From Pseudophaeomoniella oleicola (taxonomy: Eukaryota > Ascomycota > Eurotiomycetes > Phaeomoniellales > Phaeomoniellaceae), in the NCBI GenBank assembly GCA_003868215.1, contig QWDQ01000010.1:186001-250000 (forward strand): 64,000 nucleotides of DNA, in the 5' to 3' direction. The notes beneath the pieces were generated by a model that ran no database searches, was not told the DNA's origin, and saw only the letters and a program-made list of their open reading frames with translations. Both the position numbers and the translations under genes were made by a program. Positions 13,329 to 24,682 of this stretch are shown here, piece by piece (the first letter of the stretch is position 1; every line of letters begins with the position of its first letter).

Positions 13329-14976
13329 ATGCAGCGTTTTGGATGCTCAGCAGCTCTCGTCGTATTTCAATTACTCTTGCCGTCCGTCAATGCCCTATGG
13401 CCTCTCAATGGGCTGGCCGTGACTCCCCAGGTATGTAGGGCAAGGCCCGTCGACGTTATCCGCTATAGTGACTAAAAGACGTCTTTCTATTACAGATGGG
13501 GTGGGATAATTGGAATGCATTTGCTTGCGACGTATCTGAGGATCTGCTCATGGGGACAGCCGAAAGGATCATCTCCTATGGACTGCGTGATGTTGGTTAC
13601 GAATATGTCGTCCTTGACGACTGTTGGTCCAACGGTCGCAATTCCAATGGGAGTCTACGCTGGAACACCACCAAGTTTCCCAATGGCATGGCACATGTGG
13701 CGACCCAGTTACATAACATGGGTTTGAAGTTTGGGATGTATTCGGACGCAGTAAGTTTTAAGCTTTCCAAAATCCGCCAATATGTCCGTAGCATTAACAT
13801 CTTCTGATAAGGGGACCTATACCTGCGGACGTTATGCTGGTTCTCTTGGTTATGAAGAGATTGACGCTCAAACGTTCGCAAGCTGGGGAGTCGACTATCT
13901 CAAATACGTAAGTACAACGACGGAACAGATGTAGTTTCTTCTACTGACGTATTTAGGATAACTGCTACAACGAAGGACAAAGCGGCACCCCTCTGATCAC
14001 CTACAATCGCTACAAAAAAATGTCCGACGCACTGAATGCTACTGGACGGCCGATTCTCTACTCTTTGTGTAACTGGGGAGAGGATTATCCATGGAAATGG
14101 GCACAAACAATGTCTAACAGTTGGCGCATTTCCGGTGATATATATGACAACTTTGACCGACCGGACCCTCGCTGTCCTTGCACTGGTGATGAGGGTTACG
14201 ACTGTGCCCTCCCTGGCTTTCACTGCTCGATGATGAATATCCTGAACAAGTTGACCGGCTTCGCCGATAAAGGTATACCGGGCGCCTGGAACGATTTAGA
14301 CATGCTCGAAGTAGGAAATGGTGGGATGACAGACGAAGAATACAAGACCCATTTCTCCATGTGGGCGGCCGTCAAGTCTCCGCTATTGATGGGCAACGAC
14401 ATCCGGACTCTCAGCGCCCAAAGCCTGAGCATTCTCACGAATCCCGCAGTGATCGCCATCTCCCAAGACCCATCAGGATCATCCGCCTTCCGCATCTGGC
14501 GCTACTACGTTAACGACACAGACCAGTACGGGCAGGGCGAGATCAGCATGTGGTCGGGCTCTCTCTCTGGCGGTGACCAAGTCGTCATCCTCTTGAATGC
14601 CGGCAACAGTTCCCGCACGATGAACACGACAGCGGCTGAGATCTTCACCGACTCCGGTGGCGTCAACGCCGACCAAGTCAAAGAGAGCTGGACCATTCAC
14701 GACCTCTGGGCGAACCGCATGCCTGATCACATCGCTCAAGGCATCCTAGACGGGAACGTCAGCCTCTCGAGCCCGAACGCGACGCAGTATTATTACAACG
14801 CCTCGGAGACGAGCTATGCCAGCGGATTGGCGGCGAATAATACGCTGCTATTGGGGAGGCCAGTTGGGACATTAGCTGCAGGGGGTACCATCCAAACCAC
14901 GATCCCAAGACACGGCGTGGCTATGATGAGACTTCGGGCCAATCCAAGTACCCACAGGAAGAGAGATGAACTGTGA
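13329..14976 (+). CDS. Secreted GH27 alpha-galactosidase
   Basis: The enzyme releases terminal alpha-1,6-linked galactose from raffinose-family sugars and galactomannan outside the cell. Four exons (13329-13430, 13496-13750, 13812-13907, 13957-14976) give 490 residues. A hydrophobic signal peptide is visible ([22 protein letters not shown]). GH27 landmarks are [24 protein letters not shown] with the nucleophile Asp152, and [11 protein letters not shown] holding the acid/base Asp (264 or 266). The C-terminal third is a beta-sandwich-like region rich in N-glycosylation sequons. An in-frame ATG at 13302 would add nine residues; the later start gives a cleaner signal peptide. It is convergent with the peroxidase gene, and the promoter carries CreA-type motifs. 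Confidence 0.95.
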
Positions 14977-15451
14977 AGGCAACTAAAAAGTAGTCGGGAC
15001 GGGAAAAGAAGTGCAAGGTAGGAGGAGCAAAGAGAAAGCGAGTAGCTATCTAGATCACTAGGTAGTTCATCATAATTAGCCGCATCAATCAAATGAATGA
15101 GTAAGGCCTCTCTCAAGCTGTCCCCATCATGTTTGGTCAATCTTGCATCAGATGACAGCTACAAGGCTACCAAGCCTTTTCTTTCTTTTATTCCCCCGCC
15201 CCGCCCCCCCTCTGCATCCTACTCCTCCGACTACATGAATGCATACATATCCCGCGGTGCATGTCATGTTGCTGTATTTGTATGCCTAGGCAAAGGTTCT
15301 ACTCTCTTTTATTTCTTTCTTTTCATTCGGAAACGATAATTTTGGGGGTATTTTAAAGTATCATGTTGTAGATACAGATAACAATGGGGGGGAAAATGAA
15401 CGTCCGAAATTCCATCTCAACAGCCAACGACCAGTGATACTGGTTTTTTCC
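14977..15451. other. Convergent 3' region
   Basis: Two converging genes end here. The stretch holds both 3' UTRs, including a C-rich tract near 15195-15210. No gene was seen. Confidence 0.6.
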
Positions 15452-16271
15452 TTAAGCCTCAGTCTTCTTGCCTTTCTCAATCTCTTCCACAACCGCTTTC
15501 TCCAACGTCTCGGGTTTCGTGGTACTGGCCCACCTGCCGACGACCTTGCCTTGTCTGTCGATCAAGAACTTCTCAAAGTTCCACTTGATCCGCTTCAGGC
15601 CCATCAGGCCCGGCTTCTCGCTCTTCATCCATTCCCACACCGGCTCGGCGTTATCGCCGTTGACGTTGACCTTGCCGAGGACGGGGAATGTGACGCCGTA
15701 GTTAACCTGACAGAACTCCTGGATCTCGTCGTTACTGCCCGGGTCCTGGTTGCCGAACTGGTTGCAGGGGAAGCCGAGGATAGCAAAGTCCGAGTCGGGC
15801 GAGTATTTAGCTGAGAGGGATTTGTAGAGTGATTCGAGGCCGGCGAATTGTGGGGTGAAGCCACACTTGGACGCAGTGTTGACGACGAGGATCACTTTGC
15901 CTTTATGTTGGGCAAGAGGGTATTCATTGCCCTTCTCTGGGAAAGGAGAGATGGATTAGCACAGGCTGTCCTTGAAGGGGTGCGCAAATGGGTGCACCGC
16001 AAGAGAGCAAAGTCAACATACTGTCATGGGTGTCGAATTCGAAAAAAGAAGTTGCGGATGCCATTGTCCTTCGCTGTGGCGTAGTCGACAAGTCTCGTAA
16101 GGTATTTGTAGATGGATCTCTCAGAGTTCTGTTCGTCGTGACTCTGTTCCAACAGGTAGGAGTGGTCGTATTCAAGCCTATGTGGTAACCCCTTGTAAAG
16201 CGCACAAGTTGCAAAGACAAACTCGATAATCTCACACTCAGTCGATATATAGGAACTCGTGAACTGTGCAT
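15452..16271 (-). CDS. Thiol glutathione peroxidase (Gpx3/Hyr1 type), possible dual start
   Basis: This peroxidase reduces H2O2 and lipid peroxides with cysteine in place of selenocysteine; in yeast its relative Gpx3 also relays the signal to Yap1. Two exons are joined at 16022/15936. From the ATG at 16064 the product has 175 residues, the usual size: Cys39 in NTASKCGFTPQ, Cys72 in GFPCNQFG and Cys90 in FCQVNYGV correspond to yeast Cys36, Cys64 and Cys82, with Trp in KWNFEKF. The frame stays open to an upstream ATG at 16271, adding 69 residues rich in Arg, Ser and Thr with almost no acidic residues and ending LSTTPQRRT, a mitochondrial-presequence-like sequence. I give the long form as limits; both may be made. 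Confidence 0.93.
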
Positions 16272-17188
16272 AGGAAACGAGGTATTCGGGGGGAATTATT
16301 AACGAAAGGTGTTGGTTGATGGTGGGGTTTTCTCCGCGATCTTTCGTCCGATATCCGGGCCTGGCCGCGTTGATGATGGTGAGACGATCGAAGATGGAGG
16401 ACCAAGATGCCAAGCCTTTCCTTAGGAATCGAATGAAACTCCGATTGCCTCGGGCCATGAGATGACGCATTCTAGTCTTCCCTCAGACATCATGGACCCG
16501 CATTTTGAGTGGCATCAGATGGACGGTAACGGTATCTTACAAGAGAGATTTCGGATGGACTGTGTGTCTCCATCCGAGCCACGGCAAAGGCACATTACCG
16601 CTCTTCACATTGAGCACCAGTGAATGTGCACGTCTTACGAATATGTCTGAGCTCGGTAGTTGATGCTGGCCAAATGCAATGGCACTGTTCATCATGTTTC
16701 TTCTGATCATCTACATCAGGACGTCAACTAAATACAAAGAATTGAGAAGACCGTTGGTGTCCGGTCAATCCTCTTAAAGAAAATGAATTTGTAGAACAGG
16801 CAGTGCTGTCCTCGTGCTCGGATCAAGAGATCATTTGATCGGTGTATCTGAACTCATGCCCCAAGGTGTGCACTCGAGAACCGCCATTTCGTGAAAGAGA
16901 GAAAGAAGAATTACAATGTTGTTCGCATCGCTGTTGGACCCCTCCCTGGACCACGCTGAAGATGAGATGCCACCCGTGAAGACAGGATGCCGCGCAGTTT
17001 ACCGCGCAAGAATGCAGTGCAAAGAAACCATTCATTCGTGTAAGATGCAGCTCGAACTTCAGAACTCGATTTCAAAGATCCAGATCGCTTACTCCTTGCT
17101 GACGCCTCAATATGTTCAAAAATAAATCAAAGAAATTTTGGTGCTCGAAGAGAGATAGAGCGGCCTGAGTTCCCATGTCGCTCATGCT
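16272..17188. other. Intergenic region, no gene recognised
   Basis: It holds the peroxidase promoter and the trailer of the Ser/Pro-rich gene, both on the minus strand. A 69-codon plus-strand frame at 16916-17125 has no recognisable features and was not called. Confidence 0.5.
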
Positions 17189-19831
17189 TCAAGCCTTGTC
17201 CCTTGGCCGCCAAAATGTCACTAGGCGACTCAATCGACTACTCTTTCTCTTCTGTTTCTCCTGTTCTTCCTTCTCCGCAACCTCGCCGAACCTCAGCTTG
17301 CTACTCCTTTCGCCGTGCGACGAGCCTGGAATTAGCCTAGTAAGGCTGACCAAGCTAGCGCGCTTCGAGGTTCGGGCTGCTGACCAAGTTGCAAGGCCAG
17401 AGAAGGATGCAGACCTCTGGTCTGAAGAAACACGGATGTTGCCACTGCTCGAGACTCGTGGGACATGTCCAGTAGCCGTGGACACCGAGTCTGTGAGAGA
17501 CGGCACATCATCGGTAGATGGACGGAGAAAGTGGTCGTTGTTAGGCTCGACGAGGCGCCGCATCCTGCGTTGCTGGCCCTCGAACGAGAGCTGTTCATCT
17601 TCAGGTGAAGAGATCGCTGAATTTGGCGCAGACGGGCCTTCTCCAGAAGATGCATAGGACTGTTGCGTTGATGGGAATGCGAAGTCAATTGGAACCGACG
17701 CAGGTCGCTTTGGAATCATGTCGCTAGTCATGGGTTGAATGATGGTAGAGCCAGAAGATCTATCGCCGACATGGCTCATATCATCGCGGTCCTCCACAAT
17801 TTCAATACCATCGTCAATCGCGGCTGTGCCTTCCATGAACGGAGTGACTACCTCAGACATTGTTTCTGAAGGCTTTGCAGCATGATCCTTTACGACACCT
17901 CTCACCAGCACTGGAGATTCGGCTCCGTCCCTCCTCTTGGCTAAATAATCATCCTCTTCCTCCTCATCGAAGACGTCCTCAGACATACTTGGGTTGCTCC
18001 CCATCCTGCCGAATCCGAATATGTTTCGGCTGACGGGTGGCAAGTGCGGGGCGCTTTCAGCTCGACGATGATATGGGCTTCCCGGCTCGCCAATGCTTTG
18101 TGCACTGTGTAGTTTGCGCCAAGCAGTATAGGACGCATTCGAGGAAGAGAACCTCTCATCGCTCCCAAAGGGGCCGAGGGCTGCATCAAGATCGATGACT
18201 GGGCTAATAACGTTACGATCCTCGACACCAAATGAGCTGATTTCTGTGTTCGACGAAAACATTGTCCGAGGTCGAGTGTCTAGCATCGGTAGCCTTGCTG
18301 GAGCACTGAGGGGTTCTTCGACAACGACTGTACCGTCATCGTTATCAAAAACATCATCCAATCCAGGGGTTATAACAAGCGGGGGAGTCGGTGTGCGTCG
18401 ACCTTTGGGACGAGAAGCTCTTTGCTTGCCTTTCCTTGAAAATATAGAACCTGTCCAAGTTCGAACCTTCCGCTTCTTAACACTGGCTTTACGCTCTGGT
18501 GATGTTCTTGGCCTCTCCGTTTCGGCAGCCTCAGTAGGAGCAAATATTGGCAGGCTGGATTCAGTGTTTGCGCTATCAGTCGTTCCATTCTCCTGATCCT
18601 TATTATCATCCGATTCGGGAGTCGTCTCCCAGAAATGGTTCCTCTTCGGAGGTGGACTCCGAGAGCCAGACGTCGAACTTGGCGTGCCAGACATAGACAA
18701 TGGTCGTTTGGGACTTGTGCCGGGGGACGGAAGATCATCCATTCTGAAGGTTACATCCTGCTCCCCAGCACTCTGAGGACGAGGACTGCCTTCATCATCT
18801 CGCAAGAGACTGAGAGATGTTGATGACCTGGGTGAAATGGTAGCAAAATTGACATTACCAGAAAACGATTGAGATGCACGGACGGTCGAGTTGCTTCCAT
18901 CGGTCTCGGACGAGATCAACGACAAAGGACGTGGAATCTCAGCAACTGTATCAGAGAACGCGACTCGCGGCCTCGGAAGAGAACCTGGTGCACTCTCTCG
19001 ACGGCCAGGTGATGCGGGGGGAGTCGCAAGTGCAGACTTTTTAGAGTTTGGCGAGCTAGGAGAACCGAGTGTGTCGATTTCAGAAAAGGTGGTATTGTTC
19101 GTATCGGCCGGAGTAGAGGGCGTTGATTCGATCCGATGCTTAGCCATGGCATTCGCCTTAATGATTGATGAGAGATCAACCTCGGCCACCGACAACGCCC
19201 CCGACCGTTTGTGTCTATGACCTCTTGAAGCCAGCGGAGCCTTCGGCGGTGGACTTTCACTCTTCACTGGACTTGTACTCAGCACGGCCACCGTGCCCTC
19301 ACTTCCCATGAACTCGCTGACCCCTCGTCGATGAATCGGAGTTCTCACACTCGATTCTCCCAAGCCAGGTTTCGTAGGACTCGGAGTTCTCTGCAACTCT
19401 GCAGGGGAGCCCGGGTTGAACGTGAATGCTGGAAGTGGACTTGGGCGTCCTGATCGGTAATTGCGACTGTTTGCAGCCATCTCCTCAAGGATAGGATGTG
19501 TCTTTGGACTTGGGGATGGTTGTGGACTTGTAGGCTCTGTCATAGTTGCGCCAGGGTTGAAAGTAAACTCTGGTAACGCTGCTCGACCCTGCCTTGAAGC
19601 CCTGCGACTGTGTAGTCCTCCTCGTGGCACAGACATGGTAGGTATCGTGACTGGGTCGGTCAACTCCTCCGACTTGCGGTCTGGAAAGACGAATCCTGGA
19701 CTCAGGTCTGATAACGGCGATGGTAGTGGAGAGGGAGGGTCGGACGAAATTAAAGATGTGTTGTTGACAGAGATAGCGCCAGGAGAGTGAGCCTGATCAG
19801 GCAGCGCAGTTGACATTGTGATTGACGCCAT
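17189..19831 (-). CDS. Large disordered Ser/Pro-rich protein with NDR-kinase-like motifs
   Basis: This single-exon protein of 880 residues is the type often annotated in ascomycetes as a cell wall proline-rich protein, although it has no signal peptide and looks cytoplasmic. Frame upstream of the chosen ATG (MASITMSTALPDQ) opens only on GTG. LPEFTFNPGA (about 87) and LPAFTFNPGS (about 133) are a repeated motif. Three sites fit the NDR/LATS kinase consensus HxRxxS: HSRRAS (74-79), HRRGVS (167-172) and HRRAES (about 587). FVFP (47-50) and FAFP resemble the docking motif used by Cbk1 substrates. The C-terminus is basic (KQKRKSSRLSRLVTFWRPRDKA region). The function is unknown; a link to polarity signalling is my inference. 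Confidence 0.85.
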   Translation of the reverse strand: MASITMSTALPDQAHSPGAISVNNTSLISSDPPSPLPSPLSDLSPGFVFPDRKSEELTDPVTIPTMSVPRGGLHSRRASRQGRAALPEFTFNPGATMTEPTSPQPSPSPKTHPILEEMAANSRNYRSGRPSPLPAFTFNPGSPAELQRTPSPTKPGLGESSVRTPIHRRGVSEFMGSEGTVAVLSTSPVKSESPPPKAPLASRGHRHKRSGALSVAEVDLSSIIKANAMAKHRIESTPSTPADTNNTTFSEIDTLGSPSSPNSKKSALATPPASPGRRESAPGSLPRPRVAFSDTVAEIPRPLSLISSETDGSNSTVRASQSFSGNVNFATISPRSSTSLSLLRDDEGSPRPQSAGEQDVTFRMDDLPSPGTSPKRPLSMSGTPSSTSGSRSPPPKRNHFWETTPESDDNKDQENGTTDSANTESSLPIFAPTEAAETERPRTSPERKASVKKRKVRTWTGSIFSRKGKQRASRPKGRRTPTPPLVITPGLDDVFDNDDGTVVVEEPLSAPARLPMLDTRPRTMFSSNTEISSFGVEDRNVISPVIDLDAALGPFGSDERFSSSNASYTAWRKLHSAQSIGEPGSPYHRRAESAPHLPPVSRNIFGFGRMGSNPSMSEDVFDEEEEDDYLAKRRDGAESPVLVRGVVKDHAAKPSETMSEVVTPFMEGTAAIDDGIEIVEDRDDMSHVGDRSSGSTIIQPMTSDMIPKRPASVPIDFAFPSTQQSYASSGEGPSAPNSAISSPEDEQLSFEGQQRRMRRLVEPNNDHFLRPSTDDVPSLTDSVSTATGHVPRVSSSGNIRVSSDQRSASFSGLATWSAARTSKRASLVSLTRLIPGSSHGERSSKLRFGEVAEKEEQEKQKRKSSRLSRLVTFWRPRDKA

Positions 19832-20627
19832 CGTGGTCGGTAGTGTATCGACCACGATTCACTGCAGTGATTGACAGGCCTGCAGATGACAGACTGCCAA
19901 TGGCTCAGAATAACACCATCGGATTTAGGCTGACCGTTCGTTGTCTTCGTCACAACTGACTGGCCTCACAACTCCAATCCTGGGTCAATGAAGTCGATCG
20001 TGAATTTCTACTTGGTGTTCGACGCAAGACTGATACGGAAGAAAGCGATAGTGTAAAGATGACGCCTCCAATCTCTAGGGAATCAGCGCATGAACATTCC
20101 TGACGGTGACTTGGGGACCATCTACCTAATCAACGGTCCAATAAATGCAGCAGCGGCTGAAGCGAAGCGTTTGTCGGGGTGGAGTCTTTCCACAGGACAC
20201 TGCACGTTGCGTGAGAAGAAAAAAGGTTTAATAATTGACCAAAGGAATGGACAGCTACAACGCTCTACAGACCAAGGACCTCTGCTTCTATGCTTTGTCC
20301 TTGAAGAATCTGTATGGCGAGGAGCCAAGGTCGTGTGAGGGGTTATGAAATGATAGAAGGGAGAGGGTGAATGAGTGGGATGGGAGAAGAGGGAAACGAG
20401 AGAGAAACGGAAAAAGAGTTCACAGTACTAGAGAGCGACACTCAGCCGTCATTGACGGCTTAGGTAGTTCCGGGCTCACCTAGGAGGTAGTTACGTAGAG
20501 GGTCTTAACCGTAGAAAGCGGGTGTGTTAGGCACACCCTTTTCTTCTAGCGGGCTAGCCAACGTTAGGTTACCTTAGTTACCCATAAAGATCAACAGGGT
20601 AACCCGGTCTCGCCTGTGCAGAGTACC

Positions 20628-20639
20628 TACTACGTAGTA
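20628..20639. repeat. Perfect palindrome TACTACGTAGTA
   Basis: Second perfect copy of the dispersed palindrome. It is followed directly by CGTACCTAG, extending the alternating TAC/GTA pattern. Confidence 0.85.
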
Positions 20640-23331
20640 CGTACCTAGTGTGTTGAAGGCCGTGTGGAGTTCGTGTCTTACTTAAATCAAGGGTCGCTAG
20701 CTAAGAGACGTATAACCGTACAGCGTGCTCAGAGGCTTTTTGATTTCCTTCGCGCCATGTTCAGCCCGATTTGCCTTGGTTTGATTCGAAAATTACCTAG
20801 GTACGCAATTTGCTCTCTCGTCCAGGCACTCGTCGTTGTGTTTTGAGCCTCTTGATTTCCTGTGCTTCGTTCAGTAGATTACAGGGTATCTACCTGGCTA
20901 GGTAGATGTACCTGTGTCCACACATCTCCTCGTACTGCACGGTAGTTCCGGATCAGCAGCCTCGCTTAAGAGTCAACACGTTCATAATTTAACCGAAAGC
21001 AGCCATTTGCTGACCTGACCTAGATCCTTGTCCATGATCATCGGTCGTATCCTTTGATGTATCTCCAGTTTTCTTCATCATTTATCATTGAATATCATGA
21101 TAACTAATCCCCGTAGACCAGCTGGTTTTCAACTTCTGTGTTCTATTTCGGTTGACATATTGACTCGCCGAAAACTCTTGGTACGTGCAGATGTAGTTTT
21201 TACCCCCATAGAGCACGATCAATCACCAGTAAACCTTCCGAAGGGTCCTCAATTCCTGTTCTTAATTTGCCTGCTAACTTATGTGCCTAAGTTACCTACG
21301 TAGGTACGTTAGGGAGATACATTCATACTACGTACATGATCATAACCTAATGCAAGTGACGTGGGACGAGTTCACATCTTCAGGCTTTATTGTACTATGG
21401 TACATATCATCAAGCACGGGGAGAAGCCAGTCAATGTCATATCTACAACACTTCGTATATGCAGTATCGCTACCTCTGTAGCTACTGTATTATGTAAGTC
21501 TACACGAAGATTCATGACTCGAGGATTTGTCTGGGCTGATTTCCAAAAAAAATCTTCTCTCGCCAATTTCCTTTTACTTCCGAAAGTTACGCCCACCGCA
21601 ATCGTTTCCCCAGGCACAGCTTTGTCCTATTACCAGCTAAATGGGTACATGCACCTCTGTTCCTTGGTTAAGGGTGTGATGTTCCCTTGGTAATGGCACC
21701 GCTTCCGCTCTACTCTTTCCTCTCTCCTCTGCAGGCGGAGCGCCACTTTTACCATGTTCCTTGTGCTTTGTTTGCCGCATTTAATATTGAAGGAGTAGTC
21801 AGTTGCTCCATTCCCCTTGCGCTCCATGGGAATCCTACGTCTACACTCGGGCCTAGATCTTGTTATCACTTGGACAGTGACATGAGGGTACCTCTACCAA
21901 GAGTACCGACCGAGTCCAAAGTCGAGGCTCCAACGAAAACACAGCAAGGCTACTCATCACATTTGAGGTCTGAGCTCATCGATGGTAACCTTTTAGCTTT
22001 CAAATTGCGTGTGTAGTACGGACAATTCCAGTAATCGACAGGGGGTCCAAACCTCAAGAAGAGTAAGATTTAATTACGATGGAGTAAAAACCCCCGTCGA
22101 AAAGGAATAAGCGAGAACAAGGTCAGCAAAAGGGCCTAGAGCGTGGAGGGATGGCAAACCAATCGAATGCAGTTCAAGAGGATTGGCCCGGATACTCGTC
22201 CTTTAGTAACTTTTAATCATACTACTAACTTATGTGTACTATGGTACACCTGGAGACACCCGTCGCTCATCAAGACCACATGATGCCTCTAGTGGACATT
22301 GTGAGAGGGGAGAAAGATACTTCGCTGCATTCTCTTGACTTCAGTAGGTCTATCAATTGCGAGATGATCTGTATAGAGCCACTATGGTCAGACTAATCAA
22401 CGAAACAGTCAGTCAGTCAATTTCGGCTCTCCTGCCGAACCTACTGTGACTTAACAAAGTAAACATCGCGAAAACAGAAATCCTCTTGCGCCTCAGGCAC
22501 TTTGGCCAGACCTCGTTCTCTCCTGGAATGTAGGAGCAGATTTGTTCAACGGTTCGACCGCAACTCTTTCCTTTAGCTACCTTAGTGAGACTCTCGAAAC
22601 AAATTGGAACTTTCAAACACATGCACAACCACAACAGAGATTGGAAAGGTAAGGGTTGGAAATGGCATTCATCAAGATCTGCGGGTGTTACAGTAGCCAA
22701 GGATTCAACCTCCACCGCCACCATCGCCACAGGCAGCCCTCAATATCCAAGGGCTGTTAATACCATAGTTTCGTACACAAGTAATAGCATACGTCTCCAT
22801 CAGGACCCTACGAATGAAGCTATTGACAATCATAGATCCAGATCAACTGTCCGCCTTCTGTTCCGTAGCAAATTACTCTTACCAAGTTTGCCTGAATACG
22901 AGAAAGCCACTACTGCATCCTCTTCCTATGCCTCGTGGCGATGGAAGCTCCGCTTGCTCACAAATCAAAGACAGCTGGTACGGGGGATGCATTGTTAGCC
23001 TTCATCTTGGACGACTACGTGCTGCAGACGACTCGATGGACATACGCCCTATACTCTTAATGTGTTTGCAAGTACTCCTCCATTTGGGCGTGATCTACAG
23101 ATGGTGTCAGTAGTTATGGCCTTACCGAGAGCGAACACAAACGGACAAGCTGCCAGTTCTATGTCCCCGTGATGCCCTCTGATGGTGGCATAGCTGAAGA
23201 CAAATCTAGAGTGCTGTCCAACCCCGCAGGTCATGATGTCTCATTTGGTCCTCAATCTCGAGGTTGACCCCAATTAGGCTCCTTGCCGTCAGCCACTACT
23301 ATACCAGTTGACGCTAGAGAGATCGCCTCGC

Positions 23332-23356
23332 ATCATCATCATCATCATCACCCAAA
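23332..23356. repeat. CAT trinucleotide microsatellite
   Basis: About eight copies of CAT lie in the gene-poor gap, with no coding context. Confidence 0.8.
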
Positions 23357-24682
23357 AAGTGGCATGAAAGCCTGATATGGCTTGTCACGGTTCAGCCATC
23401 AATCGCCCATAGGCTGGCCGGTCATTTAACCTGATGTGAGTAAAAGATAAATGTCAGCACTACAAGAGAAAAGACATAGACTGTCTGAATGGGATGAACT
23501 CTGTCCAAAGTGTGACAAGTTACAGCTTGGCCTTCTTTCCTACACCTCGGATTATTGTGAGTCCAGATCTTGCCGGATCTCCTACTCCGCTTGAAAACAC
23601 GATCTACGTTCAGGCTACTGCCATCTTCTGCCTCTTCATAAAACATGTTGATGCAGACCATTGGCGTAGGTGTTCAGCTGCTCAGTGCGTCGTTAAGATC
23701 AGCATTCAGAAAAAGAAGTCATCTTACCAATGGTTTTCTACAGAACTTCCTGCGTATGCTTGCATGCAGATTCATGCAGGACTCCACCGAATTCCTGCAG
23801 ATCAAGCCAGGAATTCGCCGACTGGATTGCCTGCGATCAGCGTTACAAAGTCAACCAACGATGTCCTCTCCTTTGACATGCTTCCGGAGATCATGTCAGC
23901 TAATCGGGGCACTCTCTTGCAGGTCCGGACTTTGAATCGTAATACAAAGCAGCGATAATGTTCCCATTAATGTCGGCGCAGGTGTTAGCGAGTGTTACTC
24001 GCAAATCATTTGAACTGGAAGCATTCTCGTACACGCCTATAGATGTTTGCGATATTCACTTGGATGTTGATTTCAAAGGGCTAGAATCATCCTGGACACA
24101 ACTTCGTCGAGGCAGGCGTAAGGACAGATCATGGTCACTTCTGAACATGGTCCTCGCAGGTAACGATAGCAATAATATTGTGACCGATGACTTCTCGTTC
24201 GGGAAGGAACTCATACGTAAGATTCACTTCTTCCCAGCGGTAGACGACAGTGATGATTGTCCACATCATTATAGACGTCTTAGTCGTCATTGTCAGCTGA
24301 GTCGGTAGCTCTAAAGCTGTATGGTAGTTTGAAGTATGTACTCAACACCCGCTAGAAATCCATCCCCTTCAACCTACACGCCTTCTTTGGTCGCTCAAGA
24401 GTCCTTCTTCACGTAGATGGGCACCGGAGATGAGCCTGCATGTTTCCAAATACCATGACCAAACCTCCATGACACTACCACCCACCCCGTCAAGGCCTAT
24501 CTCTCTCACCTGATGCATTAACTCTTCTAGAACAGCCATCCGACGACCAACAGCCACCGTTGAGATAGATATCTTCTTAGAAAGCGTGAGACAGCACGCG
24601 GATGGGACCATGATGAGCTGAAATACAATATGAACATCTCAACTTCTCAAGATGAAGGCTCTAACAATCTGTATTTCGTTGA

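Larger units (their letters stand above)
19832..24682. other. Gene-poor 4.85-kb gap
   Basis: No gene could be supported on either strand. Frames at 22413-22998 and 23494-24308 overlap each other on both strands without motifs, splice partners or plausible starts. The gap contains one perfect palindrome (20628-20639), several partial ones (for example 20476 and 21291-21310), TACCTAGGTA-like tracts and a CAT trinucleotide repeat near 23332. The near-palindrome GTACTATGGTAC occurs twice (about 21392 and 22237). Confidence 0.55.

Noticed and set aside
16916-17125. A 69-codon plus-strand frame with several Cys.
   Set aside because: No twin-Cys spacing of a known mitochondrial family and no support beyond length; likely chance in the trailer of the Ser/Pro-rich gene.
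23494-24308. Overlapping plus-strand frames of 96-154 codons in the gene-poor gap.
   Set aside because: They overlap in different frames, have no family signature, and no splice joins make a longer sensible protein.
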